From an uncultured Oscillibacter sp. (GTDB lineage: Bacteria; Bacillota; Clostridia; Oscillospirales; Oscillospiraceae), in contig CATLJA010000009.1 of NCBI GenBank assembly GCA_949959305.1, positions 1-44,017 of the forward strand: 44,017 nt of DNA. Direction: 5' to 3'. This document shows positions 15,152-24,389 of the stretch, in pieces; positions within the stretch are counted from its first letter, which is position 1; each line of letters opens with the position of its first letter. Below the pieces are notes generated by a model that did not search any database, had not been told where the DNA came from, and was given only the letters and a program-made list of their open reading frames with translations. Position numbers and translations under genes: made by a program.

Positions 15152-16186
15152 TTAGAACACGCTGTTCTGCCGGATAAAAATGTCATTCAGCATCAGGATG
15201 CGGCGGTTTTCGGGCGCCTGGCCGCTGGTGAAATAATCCAGAAGGATAGAAAACGGAAGATATCCCTGCTGTTCGGCGCGGTGGCCGATAATCGCGCTGA
15301 GGGAGCCGTCCAGAATATAAGGCCGGGTGGCGTCCGTCATGCCGAAGCCGATATGAATCACGTTTCCGGTGCGGCGCGTATCCTGAATCGCCCTGCCGAC
15401 AGACGCCGCGCTGTCCGGCACCGTATAAACAGACGTGATTTCAGGATGGTTTTCCAAGAGGCGCCGGGCCTGATGGTATGCGTATTCGGGGTCGCTGGTG
15501 ATATCCCCGCTTTCAATAAGCTCAAAAGGAGCGTCATACGCGGCCAGCTCGTCCAAAAAGCCATTGCGGCGGAGGTAATTGCTGGACAAATACTGGCTTC
15601 CGTTCAGCAGCAGAATCTTATCGGGGTGTCCCTTGGTGAAATTATACAGGAGCCCGGCGGCCGTCCTGCCGCCGACGTAATAGTCGCTCCCTATATAGCA
15701 GAAGGGCTCAAAGCCCGTGACCTCGGATTGCAGGAGCACAACCAGCACGCCGCTCTCGGACAGTTCCCGCAGGCGGCGGCAGATAAGCGCGTCGTCCAGC
15801 GGCACAATCACCAAAGCGGAAATCTCCAGAGAAGCCAGTTCATTAATCATCTCCAGCTGGGCGCCGGGTGACAGGTAATCAAAATACCGTTTCTCCACCG
15901 TGATGCCGTAGGCGGAAAGCTCCCGCTCCGCCCGGTCGGCATTCCGGATTACAATCGACCAAAAGCCGTTCTGGTCAATGCGCGAGAGGAAGCCTATGCG
16001 AATTTTCTGCTTGCGCATGGAAAGCTGCTGAGCCGCGCGGCTGGGCTGGTAGTTGCACTCATGCACAATCGCCTTAATCCGCTGTTCAACTTCAGGATCC
16101 ACCCGCCCGCGGTTATGCAGGACCCGGTCCACGGTGCCGCGGGAGACGCCGGCCAGCTTTGCGATATCTCGAATGGTAAGGGCCAT
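15152..16186 (-). CDS. LacI-family transcriptional regulator, likely repressor of the sulfatase locus
   Basis: 344 residues. The N-terminal helix-turn-helix and hinge are standard: LTIRDIAKLAGVSRGTVDRVLHNRGRVDPEVEQRI, then YQPSRAAQQLSMRK. The rest is a periplasmic-binding-protein-like sensor (IRIGFLSRIDQNGFWSIVI, ISALVIVPLDD, CYIGSDYYVGGRTAAGLL, ITSVYTVPDSAASVGRAI, IHIGFGMTDATRPYILDGSLSAII). The VDR rather than VSR recognition helix and the sensor are like the group that senses sugars through a type-I binding fold. It is divergent from the sulfatase/ABC operon, and dyads with TGCGTG half-sites occur in both promoters, so local autoregulated control is likely. The ligand is unknown; a breakdown product of the imported glycan is the natural guess. 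Confidence 0.9.
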   Translation of the reverse strand: MALTIRDIAKLAGVSRGTVDRVLHNRGRVDPEVEQRIKAIVHECNYQPSRAAQQLSMRKQKIRIGFLSRIDQNGFWSIVIRNADRAERELSAYGITVEKRYFDYLSPGAQLEMINELASLEISALVIVPLDDALICRRLRELSESGVLVVLLQSEVTGFEPFCYIGSDYYVGGRTAAGLLYNFTKGHPDKILLLNGSQYLSSNYLRRNGFLDELAAYDAPFELIESGDITSDPEYAYHQARRLLENHPEITSVYTVPDSAASVGRAIQDTRRTGNVIHIGFGMTDATRPYILDGSLSAIIGHRAEQQGYLPFSILLDYFTSGQAPENRRILMLNDIFIRQNSVF

Positions 16187-16210
16187 AGTATTGCACTCCC
16201 TTCATATATG

Positions 16211-16256
16211 TGCCTGTGCACGCATCCATAATACGGCATTTCACAGCAAAAGTCAA
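16211..16256 (-). promoter_or_regulatory. Promoter and operator of the LacI-type regulator gene
   Basis: Minus strand: TTGACT (16251-16256), 17 bp, TATTAT (16228-16233). Overlapping the predicted start of transcription is TGCGTGCACAGGCA (on the plus strand 16211-16224), an imperfect dyad sharing the TGCGTG half-site with 16382-16399. Confidence 0.7.
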
Positions 16257-16328
16257 GTGATTTGTACTAAAAACCCAAAAGAAATTTTAGCACTTTGTTA
16301 GAAATTGTGTGGTTCTTATAAGTTTTCC

Positions 16329-16357
16329 TTTACAAAGCGGCGATGGCTTGCTAGAAT
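16329..16357 (+). promoter_or_regulatory. Promoter of the sulfatase/ABC operon
   Basis: TTTACA (16329-16334), 17 bp, TAGAAT (16352-16357). Transcription would begin near 16364, leaving a leader of about 118 nt that contains the operator-like dyad. Confidence 0.7.
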
Positions 16358-16381
16358 TAAGTCAGTAATTTTTTTAAACAC

Positions 16382-16399
16382 TGCGTGCTCGGACACGCA
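16382..16399 (+). promoter_or_regulatory. Candidate LacI-type operator
   Basis: TGCGTGCTCGGACACGCA: 6-bp arms TGCGTG/CACGCA around a 6-nt centre (TGCGTGC..ACACGCA nearly symmetric). It lies about 20 bp downstream of the predicted start, a roadblock position. Confidence 0.5.
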
Positions 16400-16481
16400 C
16401 AGAGGCGGGCAAAGGAACTTACCAGCCGAAAAACGGGCGCGGGCAAAGAAGCGGCCGCGCCAGCGAGGAGGATGATCTGAA

Positions 16482-17825
16482 ATGGGCCGCAGACCAAATT
16501 TTATTATAATCATGACCGATGATCAGGGATATGGGGATTTATCCTGTATGGGAAATTCCGATTTTTTGACGCCCCACATTGACAGCCTGGCGCAGTGCGG
16601 CGCCCGGTTTACCAATTGGTATTCCAACAGCCCGGTGTGTTCCCCGTCCCGCGCCTCCCTGCTGACCGGGCGGTATCCGGGGAACGCGGGCGTGCGGGCG
16701 ATTCTGGCGGGGCACCGGAAGGCCACCGGCCTTGTGCCGGAAACGCCCACCATTGCCTCCGCCGTCCGAAAGCTTGGCTACCATACCGCCATGGTGGGCA
16801 AGTGGCACCTGGGGCTCCAGGAGCAGAGCCGCCCAAACCAAAACGGCTTTGATTATTTTTACGGCTTCATGGCCGGCTGCATTGACTACTATTCCCACAT
16901 TTTCTACTGGTCCATGGCGGACGGGCAGACCAACCCTTCCCATGACTTGTGGGAGAACGGGAGGGAATTTTACGACAACGGCAAGTACTTCACGGAGATG
17001 ATTTCGGACAGGGCCGTTGAAAAAATCCGCGAAATGAGCGAATCGGAGCATCCGTTTTTGATGTACGTGGCCTACAACGCGCCCCACTATCCCATGCACG
17101 CCCCCCGGAAATACCTGGACCGCTTCCCCCACCTGCCCTCCGACCGGCGCATCATGGCCGCGATGCTCAGCGCGGTGGACGACGGTGTCGGCCAAATCAC
17201 GGACGAGCTGAAGCGGCTGGGCATTTTTGACAACACCGTCATTTTCTTCCAGAGCGACAACGGCCCCTCGCGGGAGTCCCGCAACTGGATGGACGGCCGC
17301 GCCGACCCCTACTACGGCGGCCTGCCCGGAAGTCTCAAGGGGCACAAGTTCAGCCTGTTCGAGGGGGGGATCCGGGTCCCGGGCATCTTCTGCTGGCCGG
17401 ACGGGATTCCCGCCGGACAGGTTATCGGCGAGCCCTGCGCGGCGATGGACGTGTTCCCCACCCTTTTGAAGCTGGCCGGCGGCAAGCCCGAAGAATACGA
17501 GCTGGACGGAAAAGACATTCTCCCCGTCCTGACAGGCGGCGCTCCCACTCCCCACGGCGAATTATACTGGGAAATGGAGCGGCAGACCGCCGTCAGGCAG
17601 GGGGACTACAAGCTGGTGCTGGACGGCCAGCTGGTAGAGGGCGAGCCGCCCCAGGCGCCCGTGTTCCTGTCGGATTTGTCTGTTGACCCGGGCGAAACCA
17701 CCAATCTGGCGGAACAGATGCCGGAGCTGGCGGCGGCGATGCGGGAAAAGGCCCTGGCATGGCGCGCCGGAATCGAGGAAAACTGGAACAGGAAATTTGC
17801 GGACGCATATAAGAGCACCACTTGA
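16482..17825 (+). CDS. Sulfatase (type I, formylglycine-dependent)
   Basis: 447 residues, cytosolic (no signal peptide). It hydrolyses a sulfate ester. The N-terminal FIIIMTDDQGYGD supplies metal-binding Asp13 and Asp14. CSPSRASLLTGRYP (Cys53) is the C-x-P-x-R motif whose cysteine must be oxidised to formylglycine by a maturase such as anSME, not present here. MVGKWHLG, YNAPHYPMHAP, FFQSDNGPSRESRNW and PYYGGLPGSLKGHKFSLFEGGIRVPG complete the active site and the family fold. The first gene of the operon, it has AGGAGGATGATCTGA before its ATG. A cytosolic sulfatase beside an importer implies intact sulfated sugars are imported first. The true sulfate ester is unknown. Confidence 0.93.
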   Translation: MGRRPNFIIIMTDDQGYGDLSCMGNSDFLTPHIDSLAQCGARFTNWYSNSPVCSPSRASLLTGRYPGNAGVRAILAGHRKATGLVPETPTIASAVRKLGYHTAMVGKWHLGLQEQSRPNQNGFDYFYGFMAGCIDYYSHIFYWSMADGQTNPSHDLWENGREFYDNGKYFTEMISDRAVEKIREMSESEHPFLMYVAYNAPHYPMHAPRKYLDRFPHLPSDRRIMAAMLSAVDDGVGQITDELKRLGIFDNTVIFFQSDNGPSRESRNWMDGRADPYYGGLPGSLKGHKFSLFEGGIRVPGIFCWPDGIPAGQVIGEPCAAMDVFPTLLKLAGGKPEEYELDGKDILPVLTGGAPTPHGELYWEMERQTAVRQGDYKLVLDGQLVEGEPPQAPVFLSDLSVDPGETTNLAEQMPELAAAMREKALAWRAGIEENWNRKFADAYKSTT

Positions 17826-17916
17826 CAGCGGAGCCCGGCGTCCCGGAGCAGATCTGCCGCATGCCAGTATCCGGCGGACAGCCGGATATCAGAATAAATT
17901 ATTGGAGGATATGGCA

Positions 17917-19980
17917 ATGAAACTGAAAAAACTGCTGGCGCTCTCCCTCGCACTCATTATGATAACCGGAACACTGGCCGGCTGCGCCAAGGACCAGTCT
18001 TCCACCGCCCCTCCCGCGGAAGGAGCCGCAGGCGGAACGGGCGGAGAGATTATCAAGGAATCTCCCATGCTGGCCGCGCTGGTCGCAGACGGCAAGCTGC
18101 CGGAGCTCAGCCAGCGTCTGCCCGTGGAGGGCGACGTCATGGTGGAGAGCGATAAAACGCCGGAGGCCCCCCAGTACGGCGGAACCCTGCGGCGCAGCCA
18201 CACGGGAGAGTGGGATTACGGTCCCTTCTGCGAGGAACCGCTGTTCCGCCTGACGGAGGACGGCGGCGTCGCCCCCAATGTCGCCAAGGGCTACGACGTC
18301 AGCGAAGACGGCCTGACCTATACCATTTACCTGCGCGAAGGTATGAAATGGTCCGACGGCGAGCCCTTCACCGCGAACGACTGCGCATACTACTACAATT
18401 ACATGCTGGTTTCCGATGTGGACGAAACCGGCAAGGTCACCAAGTCCTACAACGGCAATTACTACAACTGGTACAAAACCACGGACCCCGCCGACGGCCT
18501 GTCCAAGCCCGCCATCGTGACGGTTCTGGACGACTGCACCTTCCAGATCAAGCTGTACAGCCCGAAGCCCCTGATTCTTCAAAACATCGCCATTGACAAC
18601 AAGTGGATGTTCGCGCCCAAGCATTGGTATCAGGATATCGTCGCCCACGATACCTCCAAGGCGCACTGGAGCGGCCTGGATGCCTCCGTCCTGGGCGGCG
18701 AGGGCCTGACGGATATCACCGAGGAGCAGGCGGTTGCCAACGCGGCCGCCCGGAACGCCCGCTTTGCCTTTGACGGCTATACGCAGCTTGGCAGCCAGCT
18801 GGGCTATATGTACTGGAACTACAAGGACCGCCCCACCCTGCGCGCCTGGAACATGGATTCCGAAAAGACCGACCAGTCTTACGTTTTCACCCGCAACCCC
18901 TATTTCTGGAAGACGGACGCGGAAGGCCGCCAGCTGCCCTATATCGACAAGGTTGAGATGGTCACCATGGACACCGGGCTGTATGCCCAGGAGATGATGG
19001 CGGGGAACCTGGATATGGCCGGATTCAACGTGAGCCTCTTTCCCACGTACAAGGCCGGCGAAACCACGGGCGGCTATACCATTTACACCAGCCTCCAGCC
19101 CAACTGGACGGTATGCTCCCTGGAGCTGAACCAAACCTATAAGGACCCCCAGTACGCGGAGCTGTTCTCCATGCCGGATTTCCGCCGCGCCATGTCCATC
19201 GCGGTCAACCGCAGTGAGATGAACGAAATTCTTTACGCCGGCCTGGCCGAGCCCGCCCAGGCCGCCGCGCCCGAGGGAACCGCCCAGTATATCGACGGGG
19301 CCCGCAGCAAGTGGACCGAGTACGACCCCGGCGCGGCAAACGCCCTGCTGGACGGAATCGGGATGATCTCCAGCACCCGCAACGCCGACGGCTACCGCAC
19401 CTTCACCTCCGGCCAGAACGCCGGCAAGGGGATTCTGATTACCATTGAGGGCCACGAGGGAAGCGACTCCGCCGAGGCGGTGGCGCTGCTGGCCCAGTAT
19501 TACAAGGAGATTGGCATCCAGGTGGTGGAGGGCTCCAACACCTCCCGGCCCAAGCGCCAGGAAAAGGTCGTCAACGGCGACGAGGTTATGGCCCTCTACG
19601 AGGAAAAGCTGAACATCTTCAATCCCGCCATCCGTCCCGACCGGGTCGGCGCCAACCGAAACATCAGCACCTGGATTGGCAAGTACAGCCTGGAGCACCA
19701 GGACGCCTGGACGCCGGCGGAGGGCTCTCCCATCGCCGAGATTGTGGAGCTGACCAAGAAGCTGCAAAGCGCCACCACGGTGGAGGAGACGGAGGCCATC
19801 GGCCAGGCGCTGCTGGAAAACCACGTGGAGAACACCTGGATCATCGGATATCTGAGCGTGCTGTACCAGTACACCGCCATGTCCAACAAGGTAAAGAACT
19901 TTGACCCCGGCTTTATCTCCTGCGATGAGCTGCGCTTTTACGGCAACGCCAAGCCCTATACCTGGTATATGGAGCAGTAA
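17917..19980 (+). CDS. ABC transporter substrate-binding lipoprotein, family 5
   Basis: 687 residues; typical family-5 binding proteins have about 530. The lipoprotein signal MKLKKLLALSLALIMITGTLAGC ends at Cys23. APQYGGTLRRSHTGEWDYGPFCEEPLF starts the mature domain; DVSEDGLTYTIYLREGMKWSDGEPFTANDCAYYYNYML is the family hallmark. FRRAMSIAVNRSEMNEILYAGLAEPA and a long C-terminal lobe follow. I take the second of two in-frame ATGs because GGAGG lies too close to the first. Family-5 proteins bind peptides, but long ones also serve oligosaccharides; neighbours favour a sulfated glycan or glycoconjugate here. A hairpin follows the gene and could lift its expression over the permeases. Confidence 0.92.
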   Translation: MKLKKLLALSLALIMITGTLAGCAKDQSSTAPPAEGAAGGTGGEIIKESPMLAALVADGKLPELSQRLPVEGDVMVESDKTPEAPQYGGTLRRSHTGEWDYGPFCEEPLFRLTEDGGVAPNVAKGYDVSEDGLTYTIYLREGMKWSDGEPFTANDCAYYYNYMLVSDVDETGKVTKSYNGNYYNWYKTTDPADGLSKPAIVTVLDDCTFQIKLYSPKPLILQNIAIDNKWMFAPKHWYQDIVAHDTSKAHWSGLDASVLGGEGLTDITEEQAVANAAARNARFAFDGYTQLGSQLGYMYWNYKDRPTLRAWNMDSEKTDQSYVFTRNPYFWKTDAEGRQLPYIDKVEMVTMDTGLYAQEMMAGNLDMAGFNVSLFPTYKAGETTGGYTIYTSLQPNWTVCSLELNQTYKDPQYAELFSMPDFRRAMSIAVNRSEMNEILYAGLAEPAQAAAPEGTAQYIDGARSKWTEYDPGAANALLDGIGMISSTRNADGYRTFTSGQNAGKGILITIEGHEGSDSAEAVALLAQYYKEIGIQVVEGSNTSRPKRQEKVVNGDEVMALYEEKLNIFNPAIRPDRVGANRNISTWIGKYSLEHQDAWTPAEGSPIAEIVELTKKLQSATTVEETEAIGQALLENHVENTWIIGYLSVLYQYTAMSNKVKNFDPGFISCDELRFYGNAKPYTWYMEQ

Positions 19981-20007
19981 GGGAGCTCAAACCCGGATTT
20001 GCTTTGT

Positions 20008-20051
20008 GCGCCAGCCAACAGCCAATGCGGTAGTTGGCTGCCGGCTGGCGC
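20008..20051 (+). promoter_or_regulatory. Intra-operon hairpin after the binding-protein gene
   Basis: GCGCCAGCC (20008-20016) pairs with GGCTGGCGC (20043-20051); inside, GCCAA (20021-20025) pairs with TTGGC (20034-20038). Only CGCTTTT follows, so it is a weak terminator or 3' stabiliser, common after binding-protein genes that must be made in excess. The rest of the 171-bp gap is non-coding. Confidence 0.65.
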
Positions 20052-20151
20052 CGCTTTTCCGCAGGGGCGCGCCGCTCCCGGCAGGACGCCCTTGCGCGGA
20101 ACGCCGCGCGCCGGACTTCCGGCAGGGAAATAATAGGCATGGAGAAGCGAT

Positions 20152-21162
20152 ATGAACAAAAAATTTCTGAGATTCGCCCTGCGCAAGCTTGGCGTCATGA
20201 TATTGACCGTATTCCTGATTTCCTTCTTTGTCTTCTTTATCATCACCCTTCCGCCGGGCGATTTTCTGACCAACTATATCGGACGGATGTCCGCGGCGGG
20301 CGAGACGGTCTCCCCGGAGCTTGTTTCGCAGCTGAAGGCGAATTACGGCCTGGACCAGCCTTTTATCGTACAGTACTGGAAATGGATATCCAATATCGTC
20401 TTTCACGGCGACTTCGGCTATTCCTTCGCGTTATCCATGCCTGTAAGCGCGGTAATCAAGGCATATATCGTTCCCACGATGGTGCTCTCCCTGGTCACAA
20501 TGGTGTTTACCTACCTGGTCGCAATTCCCATCGGGATTTACAGCGCGGTGCACCAGTATTCCGCGGGGGACTACCTGTTCACCTCCATCGGCTTTATCGG
20601 CATGGCCGTCCCCAATTTCCTGATGGGCATTATCCTGATGTTCATCTCCTTCAAGCTGACGGGAAACACCATGCTGGGGCTGTACTCTCCCGGCATGGAG
20701 AACGCCCCCTGGTCCATGGCCAAGCTGGTGGATTTGCTGCAGCACAGCGTCATCCCCGTGCTGGTCATCGGCCTGATGAACACCTGCAGCCTGATGCGCA
20801 CCATGCGCGGCCAAATGCTGGACGAGCTGGGGAAAAACTACGTGATGACCGCCCGGGCCAAGGGCATGAAGGCGAGGGCCATTCGCTACAAGTACTGCGT
20901 GCGCGCCGCCATCAACCCGATTGCCTCCTCCATCGGCTGGTCCCTGGTGAACATCTTCACGGGCACCACCATTGTGGCCATTGTGCTGAACCTCCCTTCC
21001 ATGGGCCGCGTGATGCATAACGCACTTTTGGATCAGGACATGTACCTGGCCGGCAGCTGGCTGTTCCTGATGGCGATCATGACCGTCATCGGAACGTTCA
21101 TCTCCGACCTGCTTCTGGCGTGGCTTGATCCAAGGGCACGGGCGGAGTATCTTAAGGGGTGA
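20152..21162 (+). CDS. ABC transporter permease, DppB/OppB type
   Basis: 336 residues with six membrane helices. The N-terminal helix (LGVMILTVFLISFFVFFIITLPPGDF) and the extracytoplasmic loop with LKANYGLDQPFIVQYWKWI are typical of OppB-like permeases. The coupling (EAA) loop reads NYVMTARAKGMKARAIRYKYCVRAAINP (about residues 230-257) and contacts the ATPases. GGAGAAGCG precedes the start. Four bases separate it from the second permease gene. Confidence 0.93.
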   Translation: MNKKFLRFALRKLGVMILTVFLISFFVFFIITLPPGDFLTNYIGRMSAAGETVSPELVSQLKANYGLDQPFIVQYWKWISNIVFHGDFGYSFALSMPVSAVIKAYIVPTMVLSLVTMVFTYLVAIPIGIYSAVHQYSAGDYLFTSIGFIGMAVPNFLMGIILMFISFKLTGNTMLGLYSPGMENAPWSMAKLVDLLQHSVIPVLVIGLMNTCSLMRTMRGQMLDELGKNYVMTARAKGMKARAIRYKYCVRAAINPIASSIGWSLVNIFTGTTIVAIVLNLPSMGRVMHNALLDQDMYLAGSWLFLMAIMTVIGTFISDLLLAWLDPRARAEYLKG

Positions 21163-21166
21163 TCGT

Positions 21167-22285
21167 ATGTCCTTATTGAAAAAGAAAGCCGGGCGGGACG
21201 ACCGGTACTATTACGCCTCCCAGTGGCAGCTTATGTATCAGAAGTTCCGCAAGCACAAGCTGGCCATGGCCAGCGCCGTCCTGCTGATGATCTTCTACCT
21301 CTGCGCGCTGCTGGGCAACTTTATCGCCCCGCAGGGCACGGAGCAGTTCTCCGGCGAGTATGTGAACTGCGGCCCCACTCCGGTCCACCTTTTCCACGAG
21401 GGGAAATGGGAGGGCCCCTTTGTCTACGGCCTGAAACGGGAGCGGGACCCGGAGACCTATATGAACATATTCACGGAGGACACCGAAGCCATCTATCACA
21501 TTCGGTTTTTTGCCCAGGGCGAAAAAGGCGGGGAGTACAAGATTCTGGGCCTCATCCCCTGCAACCTCCACCTTTTCCAGGCGGAGGGGGACGGGCAGGT
21601 CTTTCTTTTCGGGACGGATTCCATGGGCCGGGACCTGTTCTCCCGCGTGCTTCTGGGCGCCCAGATCTCCCTGTTCATCCCCGTCGTCGGCATGCTGATG
21701 ACGGTGGCCCTGGGACTTTTGATCGGCTCTCTGGCGGGGTACTTCGGCGGCTGGGTGGATATGGTGATCCAGCGCGCCATTGAGGTGGTCCGCTCCTTCC
21801 CCAACGTCCCCCTGTGGATGGCCCTGTCCGCCGCCCTGCCGCCGACGCTGAAGCCCGCCCAGGTATTCATGCTGATGACCGTTATCCTGTCGCTGATCTC
21901 CTGGCCCAACCTGGCCCGCACGGTGCGCAGCCAGTTCTTCGCCATCAAGCAGGAGGACTTCATTATGGCGGCCCGCATCTCCGGCGCGCCCGCCTCCGCC
22001 ATTGTGATCCGCCACATGATCCCCAGTTTTCTCAGCTATATCATCATCAACATGACGCTCACGATTCCGCAGCTGATCGTGGGCGAGACCACCCTGAGCT
22101 TCCTGGGGCTGGGCCTGCGCTCCCCCGCCACCAGCTGGGGCGTGCTGCTGCAGGAGACCAACCAGCTGGAGACCATCATGTTTTACGGCTGGAAGCTGAT
22201 CCCGATGCTGTTTGTATTCCTGGCGGTCCTGGCCTTCAACTTCCTGGGCGATGGCCTGCGGGACGCGGCCGACCCCTACAAGTGA
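21167..22285 (+). CDS. ABC transporter permease, DppC/OppC type
   Basis: 372 residues. The start at 21167 follows AAGGGGTGAT and lies five bases after the stop of the first permease. After the first helix there is an extra outside domain of about 90 residues (APQGTEQFSGEYVNCGPTPVHLFHEGKWEG to GDGQVFLFGTDSMGRDLFSRVL), longer than in E. coli DppC. FGTDSMGRDLFSR is the OppC hallmark. The EAA loop is EDFIMAARISGAPASAIVIRHMIPS, and the C-terminal signature is FLGLGLRSPATSWGVLL. It forms the channel with the preceding protein. Confidence 0.93.
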   Translation: MSLLKKKAGRDDRYYYASQWQLMYQKFRKHKLAMASAVLLMIFYLCALLGNFIAPQGTEQFSGEYVNCGPTPVHLFHEGKWEGPFVYGLKRERDPETYMNIFTEDTEAIYHIRFFAQGEKGGEYKILGLIPCNLHLFQAEGDGQVFLFGTDSMGRDLFSRVLLGAQISLFIPVVGMLMTVALGLLIGSLAGYFGGWVDMVIQRAIEVVRSFPNVPLWMALSAALPPTLKPAQVFMLMTVILSLISWPNLARTVRSQFFAIKQEDFIMAARISGAPASAIVIRHMIPSFLSYIIINMTLTIPQLIVGETTLSFLGLGLRSPATSWGVLLQETNQLETIMFYGWKLIPMLFVFLAVLAFNFLGDGLRDAADPYK

Positions 22286-22297
22286 GGAGGGCACAAG

Positions 22298-23347
22298 ATG
22301 TTTGGGAAACCCAAGAAAAGAGAACCGGCCTGCCAGGCGGAACTGTCCGGCGATTACCTGCTGGAGGTGCGCGGCCTCAACGTGAACATCCGGGTGGAGG
22401 AGGACACCCTCCACCCGGTGCGCGGCGTCAGCTTTGTGCTGGGCAGGGGGGAGACCCTGGGCCTGGTGGGGGAATCCGGCTGCGGGAAAAGCGTTACCAG
22501 CAAAGAGATCATGGGCATCAACCCGAAAAACTGCTCCTCCTCCGGCGAGGTGCTGTTCCGCACGAAGGCGGGCCGGACCCTGAACCTGCTGGACCTGGAG
22601 AAGGACGGCGACACCTACCGCGCCCTCCGGGGCTCCGAGATTGCGATGATTTTCCAGGAGCCCATGACCGCGTTTTCCCCCCTTTACACCGTGGGAAACC
22701 AGATGGCCGAGCTGGTCTTGCTGCACAGCCCCGGCACGGGCAGGCAGCAGGCCCGCGCCCGGGTGCTGGAGATGCTGAAAAAGGTCGGCATCGCCAACCC
22801 GGAGCGGCGCATCGACCAGTATCCCCACGAGTTTTCCGGAGGAATGCTGCAGCGCGCCCTGATTGCCATGATGCTCTGCTGCAACCCCACGATGCTGATC
22901 GCCGACGAGCCGACGACGGCGCTGGACGTGACCATCCAGGCGCAGATTCTGGAGCTGATGAAAGCGCTGCAAAAGGAATTCGGCATGTCGATTCTGTTTA
23001 TCACCCACGACCTCGGCACCGTGGCCGGCATGTGCGACCGCGTGGCGGTGATGTACCTGGGTGAAATCGTCGAGACGGGCACCGTCCGCCAGATCTTCCA
23101 CAACGCGCGCCATCCCTATACCCGCGGGCTGCTGCGCTCCCTCCCCAAGATGGACCAGAACCGGGACGAGCGCCTGTACGCCATCCGGGGCGTCGTCCCC
23201 CTGCCCGTGAATCTGAAGCCTTCCTGCGGTTTTCATGAGCGCTGCGAGCAGTGCGTGCCCGGCAGATGCGACAGCGCGGAGGTTCAGCCGGTGGAAGTGG
23301 AGCCCGGGCATTTTGTCCGCTGCAAGCTGGTCGAAAAAGGTGGGTGA
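22298..23347 (+). CDS. ABC transporter ATP-binding protein, OppD type
   Basis: 349 residues. Walker A GESGCGKS, Q-loop MIFQEPMTAFSP, signature FSGGMLQRALIAM, Walker B TMLIADEPTTALDVT and H-loop ILFITHDLG are all present. The C-terminal HERCEQCVPGRCDS region with four cysteines is the OppD/DppD extension, which can bind an iron-sulfur cluster. It powers import together with the next ATPase. GGAGGGCACAAG lies before the start. Confidence 0.94.
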   Translation: MFGKPKKREPACQAELSGDYLLEVRGLNVNIRVEEDTLHPVRGVSFVLGRGETLGLVGESGCGKSVTSKEIMGINPKNCSSSGEVLFRTKAGRTLNLLDLEKDGDTYRALRGSEIAMIFQEPMTAFSPLYTVGNQMAELVLLHSPGTGRQQARARVLEMLKKVGIANPERRIDQYPHEFSGGMLQRALIAMMLCCNPTMLIADEPTTALDVTIQAQILELMKALQKEFGMSILFITHDLGTVAGMCDRVAVMYLGEIVETGTVRQIFHNARHPYTRGLLRSLPKMDQNRDERLYAIRGVVPLPVNLKPSCGFHERCEQCVPGRCDSAEVQPVEVEPGHFVRCKLVEKGG

Positions 23348-23351
23348 GCGA

Positions 23352-24341
23352 ATGGATAACAGAAACGTCATTCTTGAGGTAAAGAACCTGAGCAAGGTCT
23401 ACACGGCGAAAAAGGCGGAAGTAAAGGCCCTGAGCGGCGTCTCCTTTACGGCCTATGAGGGCGAAACCATCGGCATCGTGGGGGAGTCCGGCTGCGGGAA
23501 GACGACGCTGGGCCGCTCCATCGTCCGGGGAATCGAGGCCACCGGCGGCGAGGTCCTCCTCCACACGGAGGACGGCGTCATCAACTTCCTGAAAGCGACC
23601 CGCGAGCAGATGAAAAAATACCGCCGGAGCATTCAGATGATCTTTCAGGACCCGTACGCCAGCCTGGACCCCCGCATGACGGTGTTCGATATCATCAGCG
23701 AGCCCCTGCGCTATAACGGCGGCATGAGCAAGGGGGAAATCGAGGAGGCCGTCAATCAGATTGCCGGACAGGTGGGACTGAACAAGGCGCTGCTGCGGCG
23801 GTATCCCCACGCCTTCTCCGGCGGCCAGCGCCAGCGGATCGGCATCGCCCGCTCCTTGATCCTGCAGCCGAAGATCATCGTCTGCGACGAGGCGGTCTCG
23901 GCCCTGGACGTCTCCATACAGGCGCAGATCATCAACCTGCTGGAGGACCTCCAGCGCGAATTCAAGCTGACCTACCTGTTCATCTCCCACGCCTTGTCGG
24001 TGGTGCGGCACATTTCCGACCGGGTGATGGTGATGTACCTGGGCCGGGCGGTGGAGTTCGCCGATACGGAAGACCTGTTTTCCGCCCCGCTGCATCCATA
24101 CACCAGGGCCCTGCTCAGCGCCGCGCCCCACCCCGACCCGGACGTAAAGGTCACGCGCATCATGCTGGAGGGCGAGGTGCCCAATCCGGCCGATCCCCCC
24201 TCCGGCTGCCATTTCCATCCCAGGTGCCCCTGCAAAACCGCCCGATGCGAGCGGGAATACCCTCCCTTTGCGGAGCACGGGAAGGGGCACTTCGCGGCCT
24301 GCTGGAACCCGGTCCCGGGCGGAGGGGAGCGCGGTGAATAG
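23352..24341 (+). CDS. ABC transporter ATP-binding protein, OppF type
   Basis: 329 residues. Walker [11 protein letters not shown]-loop [16 protein letters not shown], signature [15 protein letters not shown], Walker [15 protein letters not shown] and H-loop LFISHALS. The C-terminal extension [17 protein letters not shown] again resembles the OppF cysteine motif. The start at 23352 is four bases after the previous stop and follows AAGGTGGGTGAGCGA. This completes a full five-gene importer. Confidence 0.94.
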   Translation: MDNRNVILEVKNLSKVYTAKKAEVKALSGVSFTAYEGETIGIVGESGCGKTTLGRSIVRGIEATGGEVLLHTEDGVINFLKATREQMKKYRRSIQMIFQDPYASLDPRMTVFDIISEPLRYNGGMSKGEIEEAVNQIAGQVGLNKALLRRYPHAFSGGQRQRIGIARSLILQPKIIVCDEAVSALDVSIQAQIINLLEDLQREFKLTYLFISHALSVVRHISDRVMVMYLGRAVEFADTEDLFSAPLHPYTRALLSAAPHPDPDVKVTRIMLEGEVPNPADPPSGCHFHPRCPCKTARCEREYPPFAEHGKGHFAACWNPVPGGGERGE

Positions 24342-24389
24342 CGCGGCGCCCCCGGCGGAGCGGCCGCCCGGATATCCGGGGGTGCGCCT

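Noticed and set aside
16482..17825. Phosphonoacetate hydrolase or alkaline phosphatase instead of sulfatase
   Set aside because: The C-S-P-S-R motif at the exact catalytic position identifies a formylglycine sulfatase.
17899..19824. A 641-codon open frame on the minus strand opposite the binding-protein gene
   Set aside because: GC-rich antisense shadow with Gly/Val/Leu-rich composition and no recognisable domain.
21173..23395. A 740-codon open frame on the minus strand opposite the permease and ATPase genes
   Set aside because: It spans two well-supported genes on the other strand and has His/Gln/Gly-rich shadow composition.
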